Below are positions 26,922-40,018 of a DNA stretch of 64,000 nt, one piece after another. The stretch lies in contig JAPYMA010000464.1 of the NCBI GenBank assembly GCA_035041965.1, positions 1 to 64,000 on the forward strand, in the 5' to 3' direction. Within the stretch, counting starts at the first letter, position 1. Each line of letters starts with the position of its first letter. Both the position numbers and the translations under genes were made by a program. The DNA comes from Anisakis pegreffii. Taxonomy: Eukaryota > Nematoda > Chromadorea > Rhabditida > Anisakidae. The notes beneath the pieces were generated by a model, which saw nothing but the letters and a program-made list of their open reading frames with translations, searched no databases and was not told where the DNA came from.

Positions 26922-29900
26922 ATGGGAATCAGCGCTGAGACGAAGCATGCCCTACACGTTGCTGTATTCACGCTTTGGCTCATCTTATTCGAGATCATCT
27001 GCGGCGCCATTCCCCTTTTCAATACTCAACAAAATCTTATTCATGCACCCTTCTCCCCATTTCAAAGGTTTGCATTCGTCCGAATATCTTTCTTTCATTT
27101 CATTCATATTCACTGCTTAATTTGCAGACTGAATTTATCTTCTGTCATTGTAATCGCTCAAAGAATGTTCATGCCAGCCATTCAGTTCATCATACGAACA
27201 GTGTTAGTAGCGATTAAAATGAAGTGCAAGCGGTGATAACACTAACAGTAGCAATATTAATTATAAATAGAAACTATAAATCAGACTCATCGCTGCAATG
27301 AAAATGCTAAAAATAATGATGAAAGTTTCAGTTACGGTTATTTGAATGCGTTATTGCTATACGCGTTACGATTCGCATCGTTACTGGTGCTACCGCAGTG
27401 TATTTGCAATATGCTCGGTTTAGTGCTCTTCAATGGATTCCGAGATAAAGTGCAACTTAAGGCAGCACCTCTGTTAGCACCGCTCGTGTGCTATCGGATT
27501 GTGACACGAGGCGACTATCCGGAACTTGTCAAGGTTGATTTCTCTTGATCACCTCCGTAAAAGTCAATGCTTTCTCGATTAGCACGTGTTGACTTCATTC
27601 GAATGTGCTGATTATCATCAAGTTCAGGAAATGGCCTATTTATTGATACACTCTTTCATGTACTATCAGCAATGATCTTCTTTATGTCTCGCATACCTTC
27701 TCGATACATGCAGTGTACAGCATGCAAGTGTGAATGTGAATAATTCAGCTGCATATCGCTTCTTATCTATATTAAATTCAGTCACATCGATGAAAATTCC
27801 TTGCCCATTCCAAATCATATTCTCCACAATTCTGGTGTACGGAATTAGCGGGGAAATTCTTATATAAATATTAATAAATTTTATCAATTTTGTCGCATAT
27901 TTGCAGCAAAACATAAAATACAATATGGCAAAATGTCGTGAAGCTGGTATGGAGAATTTTTTCTTCGAAGTAGTCACCGACAAAGCGATTAACTTACCAT
28001 CATTACCACGTCTCCGCGAGGTGGTTGTCCCTACCACATATAGGTGAGTGAATCTGTTCGCTTTTTCGTGATCCTTCTTTCGTTCGTTATTATTTCTGCA
28101 CTTGGCATGCTTTCCTTTTCACACAATTCGACTCGATTTCGACTTTGCATCGCTTTCATCACCAATAATTTGTGCGAAGAAAAACTGTGATGGACAATTT
28201 CTGGAAATTTTTGAAAAATTTCAAAATTCCAACCAGCGCTGAGAATATTGATGATGAGAAATTGAAATGTTTTCACATTTGTACGACTCTTTGCCAGAGC
28301 TCTTTGCTAGCGATCACTTGAAAGTACTGTTTTTTTCGATTGAGTATCAAAACATGAAAGTAACAGATGTAGAACAGAAAGTAGTACAGCAAATTAATTT
28401 TGAGTATCATTTTGAGGTTCTATTCGATTTCAGGTTTCGGTCAATTGATTTAAACTTTTTTCATCAATTTCAAATATTTTTTGCGTTAGGTATTGATATG
28501 TATCACGTTGCTGTGCAAAAATCTGTTTTATTCTCGTTACTGCCGTTGAATGATTTTTAATAGATGCTGTACAATTATCGTTCTTATGCACGTGCCAACA
28601 ATAGGGTAGCAACCAGCAATTAGTATGTTGCGAGTCTAATTTATTCTATTTCCACACAAAAATTTATTTCCTCATCTTTTAAATTTATGAAAAAATTTAT
28701 TTGAAGGACTAAAAGTGGTGCGTTATTTAAGTCGCGAGCCTTACAGTACTGTCTGGAGGATGATGTGAATATTCTTCAAGATGACGATTGGGTTGTGCAT
28801 CTGGACGAAGAGACTCTACTCACCGTGAATGCGGTACACTCATTTCTGTGTGACTCACAAAAACATTTCAGTTTTACTCGAATTTAATTCAACACTATTC
28901 GAAATCGCCATTGCTGATTCATTTGTTATGTATAAGTTTTTCATTGTGTATTCATTCTACGTATAATTGCAATGAATTTTCATGAGATAATATTTCATTA
29001 ATGTTGAATGAACATGCAAAAATACTATGGTAAACATCTGCTAATCGCTGTTGTTAATGCTTTCATTTGTCAAGTTGGCAGAAAATTACGAAACGATAAT
29101 TTTTGAGCCAAATGAAATTTCCAGCAAAGTGATGAGAAATTGAAGCAAATTCGTTTAGATTTGTGGAATTTTGAATTTTTGTGAGGATGGAAAACATCAT
29201 TTTGGTCAGGGAGTGATCACTTATGCGAATGGTGATATCGTCAATTGGATTACAACATTATCCGATTCATTTAGGTTGATAGTGGTTTTTTTTTGCAATT
29301 TTTTCGAACTGCAATTGAGATTCATTTCATTCTATTTAAATGAAATGAATTCCAATTGCAGTTTTTCGATTTTGAAGTGTTTGGATTTTTTTGTTATAAT
29401 GAATATTCTTTTTAAATCTTTGATTGCGTCTTCGAGAAGCGGAAAACTGACTCATTTGTTTGCATAGGTCTTCAGAATTGATAGACATTCAGCTTTTGAA
29501 CATTTCTGACCGTAAAAGTAACGTGTTTGCAATTGATTATCAGTATTTTTTGTGACATTGTGAAGTGATTAGCAATGCATGCGTCATTTCTTTTTCAAAT
29601 GTCACATGGTTTGAACGTATTGCCGTACTTTTTTCTTGAAATCATTTTTTTAGATTATAATCATTCACTAATTTAATTTTTGATGATCGAAAAATGTTCC
29701 TGAAACGAACTCTAAATGTTTTTCTCATTGCCTTTTAAACCGATCCATTTTCAAGTCTTTCTTCGTATTCACGAGAGAGTCAATTTCATTTACCGTTTCA
29801 TATTTTCGCATATTCACTGTCGCCTTCTTTGGAATTGTTTTCCATCATTCGAGCACATTTCAGTGGGCGATCAACACACAGAAAACTTGAATGTGCTTGA

Positions 29901-32236
29901 TGTTGATTGAAAGTAGTTTTCAGGGTCGCCGATGATATGGGAAAATTACGTTTTCAATTCCGTTTCTTTCACAAACCGTTGTTTGGCTGGAAAGGATCGT
30001 TTGTAGTCACTCAGGTGAATCATTCCATCGAGAGTTGTTAAGGGATGGTGACTGTGACAGTCACTAAATCGCTCTGCCAGCTGTAAGTAAGACTCTAGGA
30101 ATAATAAAATGATGTAGTGACAACAACAGTGACTAAGGTTAAAACGATCAGTCCGATGTTATACAGTGAGTGTTTGATATACGAGGGTTTCAATGCTAGA
30201 CAAATTTTAACTGAAAATTCTGATTAGGTTGCTGCTGAGAGGAAAGTATCATTCGATCACGGCCGTGAGGGATCAATCGCTGAAGATTGCTTCTTTAGTA
30301 TGATTGCATTCCGAGATGGTTACACGTTCGATTTCATCGAAGGTTGGTTCATAAATATTTATTCATGTCTTCTTAAAAATAGTATTTGTGGTTTGTTCAT
30401 GAATGTGTTTAGTTGGTATATACGAGTAAAAATCTATGTCGTACTGCGTTTTTCTTCACAATTTCATTCCTCTATGGGATGAAAATGAAAGTATAATTGA
30501 CTTTTGCAGTGATTTGAGTTTTTATGAAAATAGGTTTTGAACAATTTCAAGCAGTGGTTCATTGGAAGCATTAGTTGGAAGGGAGAGGATTAGAGAGGTT
30601 GAAATTGATGCTCGTAAATGCACATATCTATGAGAGTGAAAAAAGAATAGCGTTTTCGAAAACAAAATGGAGTACCGAAAAATTTTGACATTGTTCGCTT
30701 CATCGATTGAGCAGTGGAACTAAACTTGAATTATACATCGAAGTTTTTAAACTATCGTATCTATGAGATTGCATGATGAGTCTGTCGTGAAGTTGATATT
30801 GGCATTCGAGGGTCGTTTATTGAACATACAAAATAATCAGTTGATTTTCTCAATTTATCACCAAATGTATGAAGAAGGAAATTAAACCTGCCCACATTTA
30901 TTGCGCATTAACGATCCATAGAGACTTGACGAACGATACCAGCCATGCTCTAAACTGATAACGAGTTGCAAGAGAACTGTGCGCATTGTGCAAGGAGAAC
31001 TCCTTTCCTAATGGAAGGAAGATTTTCGAAGGGAGTATATCGAATTTGGTAGTTGAATTTGTGTAATACAAATATGTGGTCATGAATTCGGCGCATTCAA
31101 TTGCAATGTAAGAATATCCTTTTAATGATGCAAATAATGTTTCAGGAGAAATGCATGAAAAGAGTCCATTCACATTTTGGGATTTTCTTCAACAACGAAA
31201 GCGTTGGATTCAGGGTATTTATTTGACAGTGCACGCCAAGCAAATACCCACCAAAAATAAGGTGACGACTCATTTTGGTTTGATTGCATTTTATTCTTTC
31301 AGTTTTGTTGTTTTATTAATCTTTTTATAGGAATGAACTGTTTTTTATTTCGGTATTTATAATTTATGTATTGTTTTTCACTTCAGTCAATAATTTCTTT
31401 TCTCCTCTTTGCAATCGTGATGTTCTTGATGCATGACAATGATACCTTCTTCCAAATAATTTGATCAGTTTCAACTGTAATAATGATAAGTGAATTTTCA
31501 GATATTATTAGGATTATCATTTTACGCGTGGGCAACGATGCCTCTGACATCACTTCAAGTCTTTCTATTCCACTTATTCCCACTACCACCGTGTTTTATG
31601 TTCGATTTCCTTGTTGGTTTCGTTGCTGCGGTTAATTTATATATGTATATTTATGGTGTTATTAAAAGCTTTTCGAATAAATATAGGTTCGTTTATGCAT
31701 ATTCAATTCTATCATTGTTCTCTTTTCGAATGGATTCTTTTTATTTCATCACAAAAAGTGGCTCATATCTCCTCGTTTGTAACTGCTAACAACCATCCCT
31801 GGTCTCAAATATGAACCTTTTCTGGAATTTAGTCATTTCTCAAAATCAGGCAGTCGTTTCCGATCTTCAAGATCCTAGCTCTTATTTGGATTGTGCGCGA
31901 TTTTTGAAAAAAACAAGAACTTCACATAATGGAGAGTGATCGTCCACGTTTTAAGGCGTACTATCGTCGTGACCATCCCACTGTTTTTTGCTAACAAAAC
32001 AATAATCCCTGTTATTAATGCTGTTATGAGTAGATGAATAATACCTGATGAATAAGTTAACAATTTTCAGAAATAGTCCAATGCGATTGTGTTTATATAT
32101 GGCTGGTGCAGTATTAACAATACCATTCAATGTATGGATTGAGAATATTGCCGTTTTGTGGGGAATGTTGAGCGACAAGAACGGTTTTTATGTTGTTAAA
32201 AAAGACGTGCAATTGCTGAATGACGGGTTTCCGTGA
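26922..32236 (+). CDS. bre-3: Egghead/BRE-3 family beta-1,4-mannosyltransferase
   Basis: Ten phase-consistent exons: 26922-27067, 27332-27533, 27907-28043, 28707-28833, 29159-29274, 29924-30014, 30228-30342, 31146-31261, 31502-31686, 32071-32236. They give about 466 residues, close to Drosophila Egghead. The start at 26922 opens a TKHALH segment followed by a hydrophobic anchor (about residues 10-30). A second membrane segment lies at about 53-78, and further hydrophobic segments lie in exons 9 and 10. The family 2 glycosyltransferase core carries VTRGDYPELVK, EVVTDKAINL, DDDWVVHLDEET (about 187-198), GQGVITYANG, AEDCFF (about 291-296) and the processive-type QQRKRW (about 327-332). In the family, this enzyme adds mannose to glucosylceramide during arthro-series glycosphingolipid synthesis in the secretory pathway. 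C. elegans bre-3 mutants lack these glycolipids and resist Bt crystal proteins. No lesion is visible. Confidence 0.95.
29307..29363. repeat. Fold-back inverted repeat in bre-3 intron 5
   Basis: Arms 29307-29331 and 29339-29363 pair at 23 of 25 positions around a 7-base loop. It lies wholly inside the intron after the exon ending at 29274. Confidence 0.85.
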
Positions 32237-32540
32237 TTAGAATATCATCGATATAATTGTTGCTGTCGTTGTCGTTTTTGTTCCTACTTTGAAAAGTTTC
32301 AAGTTCATTTTGAATTGCAATCCATTCTTATGTGTATGTTTGAGCAAAGCGATGTGTTTAGCCGTGCTTGTGTATGTGTACGATGCTGGTATGCTTGCTC
32401 TAATGAATCGCCTAGAGTCAGCTTGATAATTGATAGTCATCTGAGCAATCCGCATTTTCAGTATCCATATATCAAAGCCGAGTTGAAGTAGCACTTCGTT
32501 GTAAAATGATTGTAGTACGATTGTAATTCTTGCATTTTCA

Positions 32541-32687
32541 ATGGTATCAATCAACACTCAGCTAATCCATCACATACCAAGGCTCGAAACATTGGCATGT
32601 CATACCGGAACGGTATTCGATTTGTACGAAGATCTTGATCGTGCCACTAAACAGCTTGTGAAAAATCAGCAAACATCGGTGGAATGA
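32541..32687 (+). CDS. Small open frame downstream of bre-3, possible short gene or 3' exon
   Basis: An ATG at 32541 opens 48 codons ending in TGA at 32685-32687. The product is hydrophilic and looks helical (LETLACHTG, FDLYEDLDRATKQLV), with a composition unlike the noise frames around it. It could instead be a terminal exon entered after the actcag acceptor ending at 32561 (phase 0). No matching donor was found in bre-3 exon 10 that keeps that gene's conserved C-terminus. I do not recognise the family; the size and helical character would suit a small coiled-coil subunit, but that is inference only. Confidence 0.35.
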   Translation: MVSINTQLIHHIPRLETLACHTGTVFDLYEDLDRATKQLVKNQQTSVE

Positions 32688-33176
32688 GCACGTTTTCAGT
32701 GATAGTCACTAGAGCACAATGTGGGCACATATAGAGTGACAAATTTTCATGAAATTTTTCGTGTCCCCTTGTGAGGGTTTTTCTTTCTGGAATTTTCAGT
32801 TGAATTCAGAATATTATTCGCAGAATGTTTTCTGTACCGCGCACTAAACTAACTCTCGAGAACAAGAACTGGTGTATTGGACATTTACGTTATCGCACTG
32901 ATTCGACAATAAATTACGTGATTGACTAGTGCATGTTCTTATTGTTCGTTATACATATATAAACTGATTTAAAATGTCTGCAAACGGGCCTATTTATTTC
33001 ATTTATATTCGCTTTTTGTGCTCCTTTTATTGTGTCGTTTCCTAGGGAGTTATTCACTGATACGTAATATGTTCGATTGCTGAATTGTGTCTGATAAAAC
33101 TCGATTATCGTTCCGTTTCGATTACTTGCTCATGCACTTTTATCGCATGTTCTACGTTTACAGTGCATTTATTGTC

Positions 33177-33236
33177 GTTATTGTTATTGTTATTATTATC
33201 ATTGTTATTATTATTATTATTATTGTTAATATTAAT
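33177..33236. repeat. TTA/TTG triplet microsatellite
   Basis: A run of TTATTG and TTA units of about 60 bases with interruptions. Confidence 0.85.
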
Positions 33237-33359
33237 TTTTGATTTATCAGATTTTTATTGGATTGATTACACACTGTGGGAATAGTATCAGATAAACGAT
33301 AAGAATAGCTAAAAGGTTGTGGTGAATGAAAAACTAACAATATGTAGATGAAAACCAAC

Positions 33360-33387
33360 AAGCTTGAATTTTTCGAAATTCAAACTT
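33360..33387. repeat. Short hairpin with TTCG loop
   Basis: The 12-base arms 33360-33371 and 33376-33387 pair at 11 of 12 positions and enclose ttcg, a loop known to stabilise RNA hairpins. Confidence 0.6.
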
Positions 33388-35775
33388 GATAGGGTTCCAC
33401 AAAGGAATCGCTCATCTCACATGGGTATGCCCATATCTGTGATCTAGTGAAAGATGATCTCTTGAATGATTGCTTTGAATCGAACCGATTTTCGTTTATT
33501 TCTTAAAGTGAATTTAAATTTTTAATATTTCACAGTACCTTCCTTGCGTTTCATCACCTTTCCTTTGGAGTAGTGCGAAATGAAGTGAATTGAAATCCAT
33601 ATATCTATTCGTTTATTGCTATTAGTTATGTTATTTTCATTATTTCCGTCATCGTATTGAAATTCCATCATTTGAAATGCTTGTTGGTCAATATTCGATA
33701 TTTTGAGTCTATGAAGTCGCGAGTTTTTCCTCAAAAAGATCGTTTTGTTTATGACAGAGACGAGTGAATAATTCTTCAATGGATCTGAATACTGACTAAT
33801 GAGCCAATGTCTCATTGCTCAATTTATATTTATGTTTTGTCAAAAGAATTGTTGGATTGCGTGAGTGGTCATGCTCATGAATACTTCATTTGTGAAATTT
33901 GTACATTCAACGAATTCGAATTTTTTTGGATTTCTCTTGAAAGTGATCGTTTATCAGTGACATTGTATTGTGTAGAATTACGGTTTTATATTATTATCAT
34001 TATTGTTGTAATTTTTTCCTTCGCTGGAAAGCTTTTTTTAAAATTCTCATTCGAAAATTTTCATTCATTTTCTCACTATCGTCGTTTCGATAACTTTATC
34101 AGCTGCCATCGTTTATCCGACCGTCCCAACTGAACGTATTTCATATCCCTCAACCGACATTCGATTATTTTCTTTTTTATTCCCTTTCAGCTTCATATTC
34201 TTCTTCTTTTTTTCACCACCCGTCTCTTTCCACACAAATTCATTCGTTGTTTGTGTTACATCTCCGTGTTATTCTCGTATTTTTCGATACTTATTCATGT
34301 TCTCTCATTATTACTTCTACTGAAATTAATAGTAGCAGTAGTAGTATTGCTATACCACTAATGTTACTTATTTCTAAGAGGCTTTACAGACCTCGCTGAG
34401 ATGCCAACACTGCTTGTTGCATGCCTTGATGACGGTTGAATCTGCCAGCTTCTTCATTGTTCGATTCCGACTTCTCATCTAATTTGATCGAATGCAGCGA
34501 ATTTTTTCCAAAGTTTTTTCATCCACCGAAATTTCAGCTAGTTGACGTACTTATAGGCGTTCTTTAGTTGTCTCAGCTATAGTTAGTGTGTAGGATGTGT
34601 AAGATAATCGAGCATTCTCAACCAGATTACTCCTGCAAAAGATGTTACTCTCTTGCAGATTCCTTGTAGAGATACTTTCGATTTTAAAGACGTACACCCA
34701 CATATGTATATTATCTTTATCGTAGCAAATTGAAATCGTAATGATGGCCATATATTCTTAAGCTAACAAGAATACACGATTAAAAAGACAATCCAGAAAG
34801 TACAGAGCAGAATGGGATTTCCTCTCATCCAGCAGTTGAACGTTGTTCATCTCGGATGATTTCCTTTGAATATTTGAATGATTTTCGAGTGTTTATCTGA
34901 GAAAATTCATTCACTAATTGAATGATGAGCTTTTCCTTCCTATTCGTTCTGTTCTGGAGTAAAGAAGTTTTGTGATTAGTCAGCGAAGTTTCATTGCTGA
35001 AATGCCCAACAAACTAGTAGGAACGAAAAACTTCGTATCTAATAACAGCAGACGTTATGACGAACTAAACGTAGTGAGTCTCGCGTCTTCATTACAGCTC
35101 AGTGTGCAGCAAAAAAATCGCTCATTACCGTCAGTTTTGATCTCAGCCTTTATGTGATTTGTTTCATTTTTTTTTTAATTTCGGTTAAAACTCTCACAAT
35201 TAGACTTTATTCGATGGAATTTTTGTATGAACAATGTTTGCATCGATTCAGTTATGCCTCGAATTATGATTTTTATTGTGAAAACATCGAAGTAATTTTT
35301 TTGCTAGAATATGATTTGATTGTATTTCATATATTCGCCAATTTTTTTCGGTATTCATGCTCCATTCGCCTCTTGAGAACTCGTTGTTTTAGGTTGCATT
35401 GCTTATTCTCTGTCGATTTCTTTGCGGATGACTTGAGCATATAACGTGAGTTTAAAGAAAATGTCCAAGAATATTCCACTCTTAAGCAATGCTTGCAAAA
35501 ATATCTTCTTCGAAGCAAATCAGTTTTGAAAAGCAACGAGTTCGGAGAAATCAAATTCATTGATAGATTTCTTGAACTATGGTTTACGTGTGTTTGTTTG
35601 AATAGAAGTGTAAAATTGTTCATCTTAATTGCATTTTAAAGATTAATGCTGCTCCATAATGTGGTGCGTATTTATATGCAGTTTATCTTCATTCATTTGT
35701 TCTGATCGATTATTCATTTCTCCATTACTTATTTTTTATTATTGAACATTGTTTCATCGACTGTTCATTTCAATT

Positions 35776-35821
35776 ATTTGCGATTCTGTCGAATTTCTTG
35801 AAAATTGACAGAATCGCAAAT
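35776..35821. repeat. Perfect 15-bp inverted repeat
   Basis: Arms 35776-35790 and 35807-35821 are exact reverse complements with a 16-base loop. Confidence 0.9.
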
Positions 35822-37811
35822 CCCAAAACAATTTCGCTATCAGCTGTAATCTTTCATGTTTCAATTGGATTCATCATTTTCGATTGTTTTATTGCGTGAT
35901 GATTGAATGATATATGTGTGAGGACTGAATGAATCAAATGAAGAAAACAATTCGCGAATTTTCTTCTTTGTATTCATATAATAAAAAATTACGTACATAA
36001 TAATTGGTGTTCTCAAAACCAAATGTTATTTTTCAAACCAGTTTTGCGTCACATATTGGTTCAATCTTCCGATGTTGCAGTGAATGTCATTGTCGAGTTG
36101 GCTGCAGTAAACATTCTCTCAGTTTTTCTCGAAATGGCAGAAAACTTCTGAATTTAAAAAAAAAGGCTTCCTTTGTGATTGTTTCAGCTCTCAAACGTTC
36201 GTCTGGAACATCTGTTTTGAGTAGGCAACTACGTTATACGGTTGATTCGAGTGTTTCCATTGATTTCAAAGTATGCGAATGAAATTTTAAGCTGACGGGA
36301 TTATGTGCCTTTAATTGTAAGTGTTGCTACTGCATTTCTGTCCCGTGCCCGTGCATCTATCTAGAATATACCACTTTTATCATCCACTTTATGTAATTCA
36401 TCGTTGTGCAAAGTAATCGAAAGAAGTTCAGTCGGTCGAAATCCAGTTGGATTCGGACCGGCTTTTCGGTTTCTCGATGACTAACCGGGTCTGGAATAGC
36501 AAATATGGATTTAGAATTAAGCGATTGGTTATCATACCGATGAACACCTCTACAGTCTGAATAGCATTTAAATTTCCACTAAATTGCTGAATCTATGAGT
36601 GAACTGAATATTGTCCTCCCTGAATTGCTGTAGTTAAGCATTTATCGTTGAAGAATCAAATTCATGGTGAGAAGTAGGCTAGGCACTTGAGTGAACCAGT
36701 GGCACTTGAGTGTAGTCACAATTTAGAGATAATTCTCATCTCTAAGAGTGAGAATTATCCATCGATAACGATGAACCTTTCATAAAGAGCAGAATCTTTC
36801 GTTATCTGAAACCAAAACTGAATAAAGCTGATTGAAGACGTGCAAAGTTTCGTTGAAGCTATTCGTGCTGAAAAGTGTTCTGTAAAAATGAAAAGTGGTT
36901 GCTTTCCGTCTTCTTTGTGATTCCACAGCTAACAGAATCGTCTGTCGCTGTGCATTTCTAAACAATTGTCGGAGGTCTGAATACATCGATCGGCACAATA
37001 AGTAATCAGTATCAGAAAGGGTTGTCGTGAATTCTGTTTCAAATATGTGCGCTTGTCATAAACACCTCCATTTGTAGACGACTGCATCATCAAGATTAGC
37101 AAATCGTCAACGAATCGTATTCATTTGCCTATCTAACGATCTCCTTATCGTGCGAATATCTGTGGACGTTTCAAAGAGAAAAAAGCTTTCGAATTTCCCA
37201 CATTTTCTACGTAAGACGTATTTCGCAGTTGCTGCCAGCAAAAATCGCACATCTTCGTCGGCCAGTTTCCCTCCCAATGGAAAGTGCTCGACACTAAAAA
37301 TTATCCTTAATCCTTGATTCGTACTTTTTGATGGTGCTCACATCGTGATGATTTTACCAACCTGAAGTACAACATTATCCGATTGATCGAGTAGAAGAAA
37401 CTGTTCTTGAATATTTCCAGTTAAATTCTCGTATTTCAGTGAACGACGATTATGATGTGATGGATTTTCACTGTACTCAGAGTTGTTTTAATGGCCAATT
37501 TCATTCATTTATTTTTTTCAAAAGCCTTAACATTGCCAACTTTTCAACGAGGTAATTAACCTCTCAAGGTTTCGTTACTTTTTCAAGTGGATCTTCTCTC
37601 ATTTTGATGTGGAATAATTTTTGATTTAACTCGCTTCAACATCAACTGTTTCAAACAATTCGTGGACAGTTTCTTCTGGTTAATCTCTGGTAAAGCTTTC
37701 GTGTGAATCTCTAAAAATAATTCAACGGGAGGTAGATTCTGATTAGAATTTTATTCAGAGTGTTTTAATCATATCGATATGCAGATGGTTCGATCCGAAG
37801 TGTTATTTCAG

Positions 37812-40018
37812 ATTGCCGAGGAAACGGCCGCAGAGTTTATAGGTGGAAGACCGGTTCAATTTATTGTTTTTCAGTTGCTTTAATCGTGTTCTGTATCCTT
37901 GTTATTAAAAATTACATTGATTCAGACCGTCAACTGTTCCATTGGTACGTTTTGAGATTGTAGATTCCTGTATCCATTTCGTGATTCTTTAACTTTGTCT
38001 GGCAAATTTTTTCTCAAAATTTTCGTACTCGTATGAAATTACCACATATTTTTCTGTTCCAATTTATGCACATTGAGTTTATATGAGGCCTTCTCCGGAG
38101 TTTAATCTCATTCCGGGTTTATGCTGACGTTTGAAGAATCATCGCTTTTCGTAGACGCGAAATTAGCATTTCTTCGATATTTGTTTATTCAGATACATAT
38201 CTGTATCAAGGATACCTATTGGTTATTCATTTTTATAATCGCCAAAATAGTCTGTGCTTATCTATATTATGTTCATTGGTTTTTCTACTGAAAATTTGAA
38301 AGTTTGATGTGAAAATGTTTTTGTAGGCATATACCGTTCACAACTCCCGTACCTGAGCATAAATTATGTGTTTTGGTACCGTTCCGAGACAGATTGTATG
38401 AATTGAAAGAATTCGCACCTCATATTGATAGGTTTTTGAGGCGACAACAAATTCCACATCATATCATCGTTCTTAATCAAACAGATGAGTTACGCTTCAA
38501 TAGAGCATCACTGATTAATATTGGCTGGTATGAAGCTGATCGGGTTTGTTTATTCGCATTGTGTTCTCTTTAGTTGCATCAGAATTGTTGACGAGATATT
38601 ATAGTTATATCGCTTTGCAACATTTTCGTGAGGAGCAGTTTTTTTTTCTGGTTTTTTATCAGATTGAACTAATGAAATTGAAGCTATCAGTAAACTAAGA
38701 GATTCGAATAGAGGTCAGCATGTGCTGAGCAAAATTTTAAAAAAATGCAGTGAACGAATGATATTTGATCGTATCGTATTTCAGTTAAAATGTGATTACT
38801 TAGTAATGCACGATGTTGATTTACTGCCCTTAAACGACCAATTGAATTATTCATATCCAGGTTTTGGAGTGGTTAGGCATATCTCTTCACCGCAATATCA
38901 TCCGAAGTTAGTTTCTTTATCAGTTCATCAGTTAGTTCGTCGCTCACGACTCATGTTTTCGTCCGTCAGTTGTCTGTGTTATTTTCGAAGAGTTGCTATT
39001 GTGTGGTGTATCTGTCCTATTGTCAGTGCGAAAGTGATCGAAGAACTGAAATGAATGTAGCAATACGAAGAACTGTGATCGCTGTTCAGTGAATAATTTC
39101 ACGTGAGAGATTGTTATGTTCCAGTTCTTTAGTTGTTGAAATAATTAAGGTACAATTATACGAAATTTATTGGTGGCATTCTGATGTTAACACTTCATGA
39201 CTATAAAATGGTGAATGGTATGTCGAACAAGTATTGGGGATGGGGACTTGAAGATGATGAATTTTACTTACGTTTAAGGTTGGTTATTCCTTTCATTTAA
39301 TCCTTTCATTTGATTGTTACTAGTCATTTACATTTTAAAGAAATTTCCATCAAAGGAATACATCATCAAGTGATGAATTTGCCGTTTTTTCGTTCAGCAA
39401 ATGTATGTGAGGATTCAATTTAGAGACGCAAATTTAACAGCTCTTATGGATAGGCCGTCAAATTTAACTACGAACAGGAAGAACACTTTCCGACATATTC
39501 ACGACCCACGTTTACGACGTAGAGATCGATTTGTGATTGGCGATCAGAAGAAGGTTCTATTACTGTTGATACTCATTTTTGCCTTTAATTCGGTTATGTT
39601 TAGAGGGACTGTTCCGAAACTTGGAAGGGTTTCTAGAACTCTTCGAAGGTTGAAGCAATTTTCGATGTATCATTAACGGAAATGAAGCAAGAATCGTTTA
39701 AGATACATTTGCCTGTAACAGTTTTCTTATGAATTTCATTAATTTTTCTTTGATTTGAATCTGTCGCAATTTCATCTTTTCTTGATCTACCATTTGCTAG
39801 AGATATATGCTAGTGTGATTTAGATGTCAAGACGCCGAGATCGAGTAAGCGGTCTTGATTCGGTGAAATACCGTATTGTCTCTCGTGATCTGCTTCGTTT
39901 TGGACAGAAAAATGAGGAGTCAGCGCTTGTATCTGTATTAAATATTGAATTGCATTGTGATGTCAAATGGACTCCTTACTGTAAATTACCTCATTCTATA
40001 CGAAAACAGCTCAGCTGA
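37812..40018 (+). CDS. sqv-3: Xylosylprotein beta-1,4-galactosyltransferase 7 (SQV-3/B4GALT7)
   Basis: Six exons: 37812-37944, 38327-38543, 38785-38906, 39150-39278, 39424-39553, 39824-40018. They join in phase to about 308 residues, similar to C. elegans SQV-3 and human B4GALT7. The first exon encodes a basic stretch, then a signal anchor of about 20 hydrophobic residues, as in a type II Golgi enzyme. The catalytic domain shows [14 protein letters not shown], the metal-binding DVD (in HDVDLLPL), [23 protein letters not shown], the B4GALT7-type [16 protein letters not shown], and [12 protein letters not shown] near the C-terminus. In the family this enzyme adds the first galactose to xylose in the glycosaminoglycan-protein linker, using UDP-galactose and manganese. 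No in-frame ATG lies between an upstream stop and exon 1, which is entered after atttcag in phase 1. A small upstream exon holding the start codon is therefore needed and was not identified. Confidence 0.93.

Larger units (their letters stand above)
32688..37811. other. Interval between bre-3 and sqv-3
   Basis: About 5 kb with no recognisable gene. It holds a possible polyadenylation signal for bre-3 (aataaa at 32909-32914), the TTA-type microsatellite, and hairpins at 33360-33387, 35776-35821 and 36728-36759. A 22-base-offset duplication of ggcacttgagtg lies near 36680-36712. Confidence 0.5.

Noticed and set aside
32237..32557. 106-codon minus-strand open frame
   Set aside because: No motif is recognised. 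It overlaps the 3' flank of bre-3 on the other strand, and its size is compatible with chance.
37781..37800. ggttcgatcc, resembling a tRNA B-box
   Set aside because: There is no A-box, acceptor stem or cloverleaf around it, and it sits next to the sqv-3 first exon.
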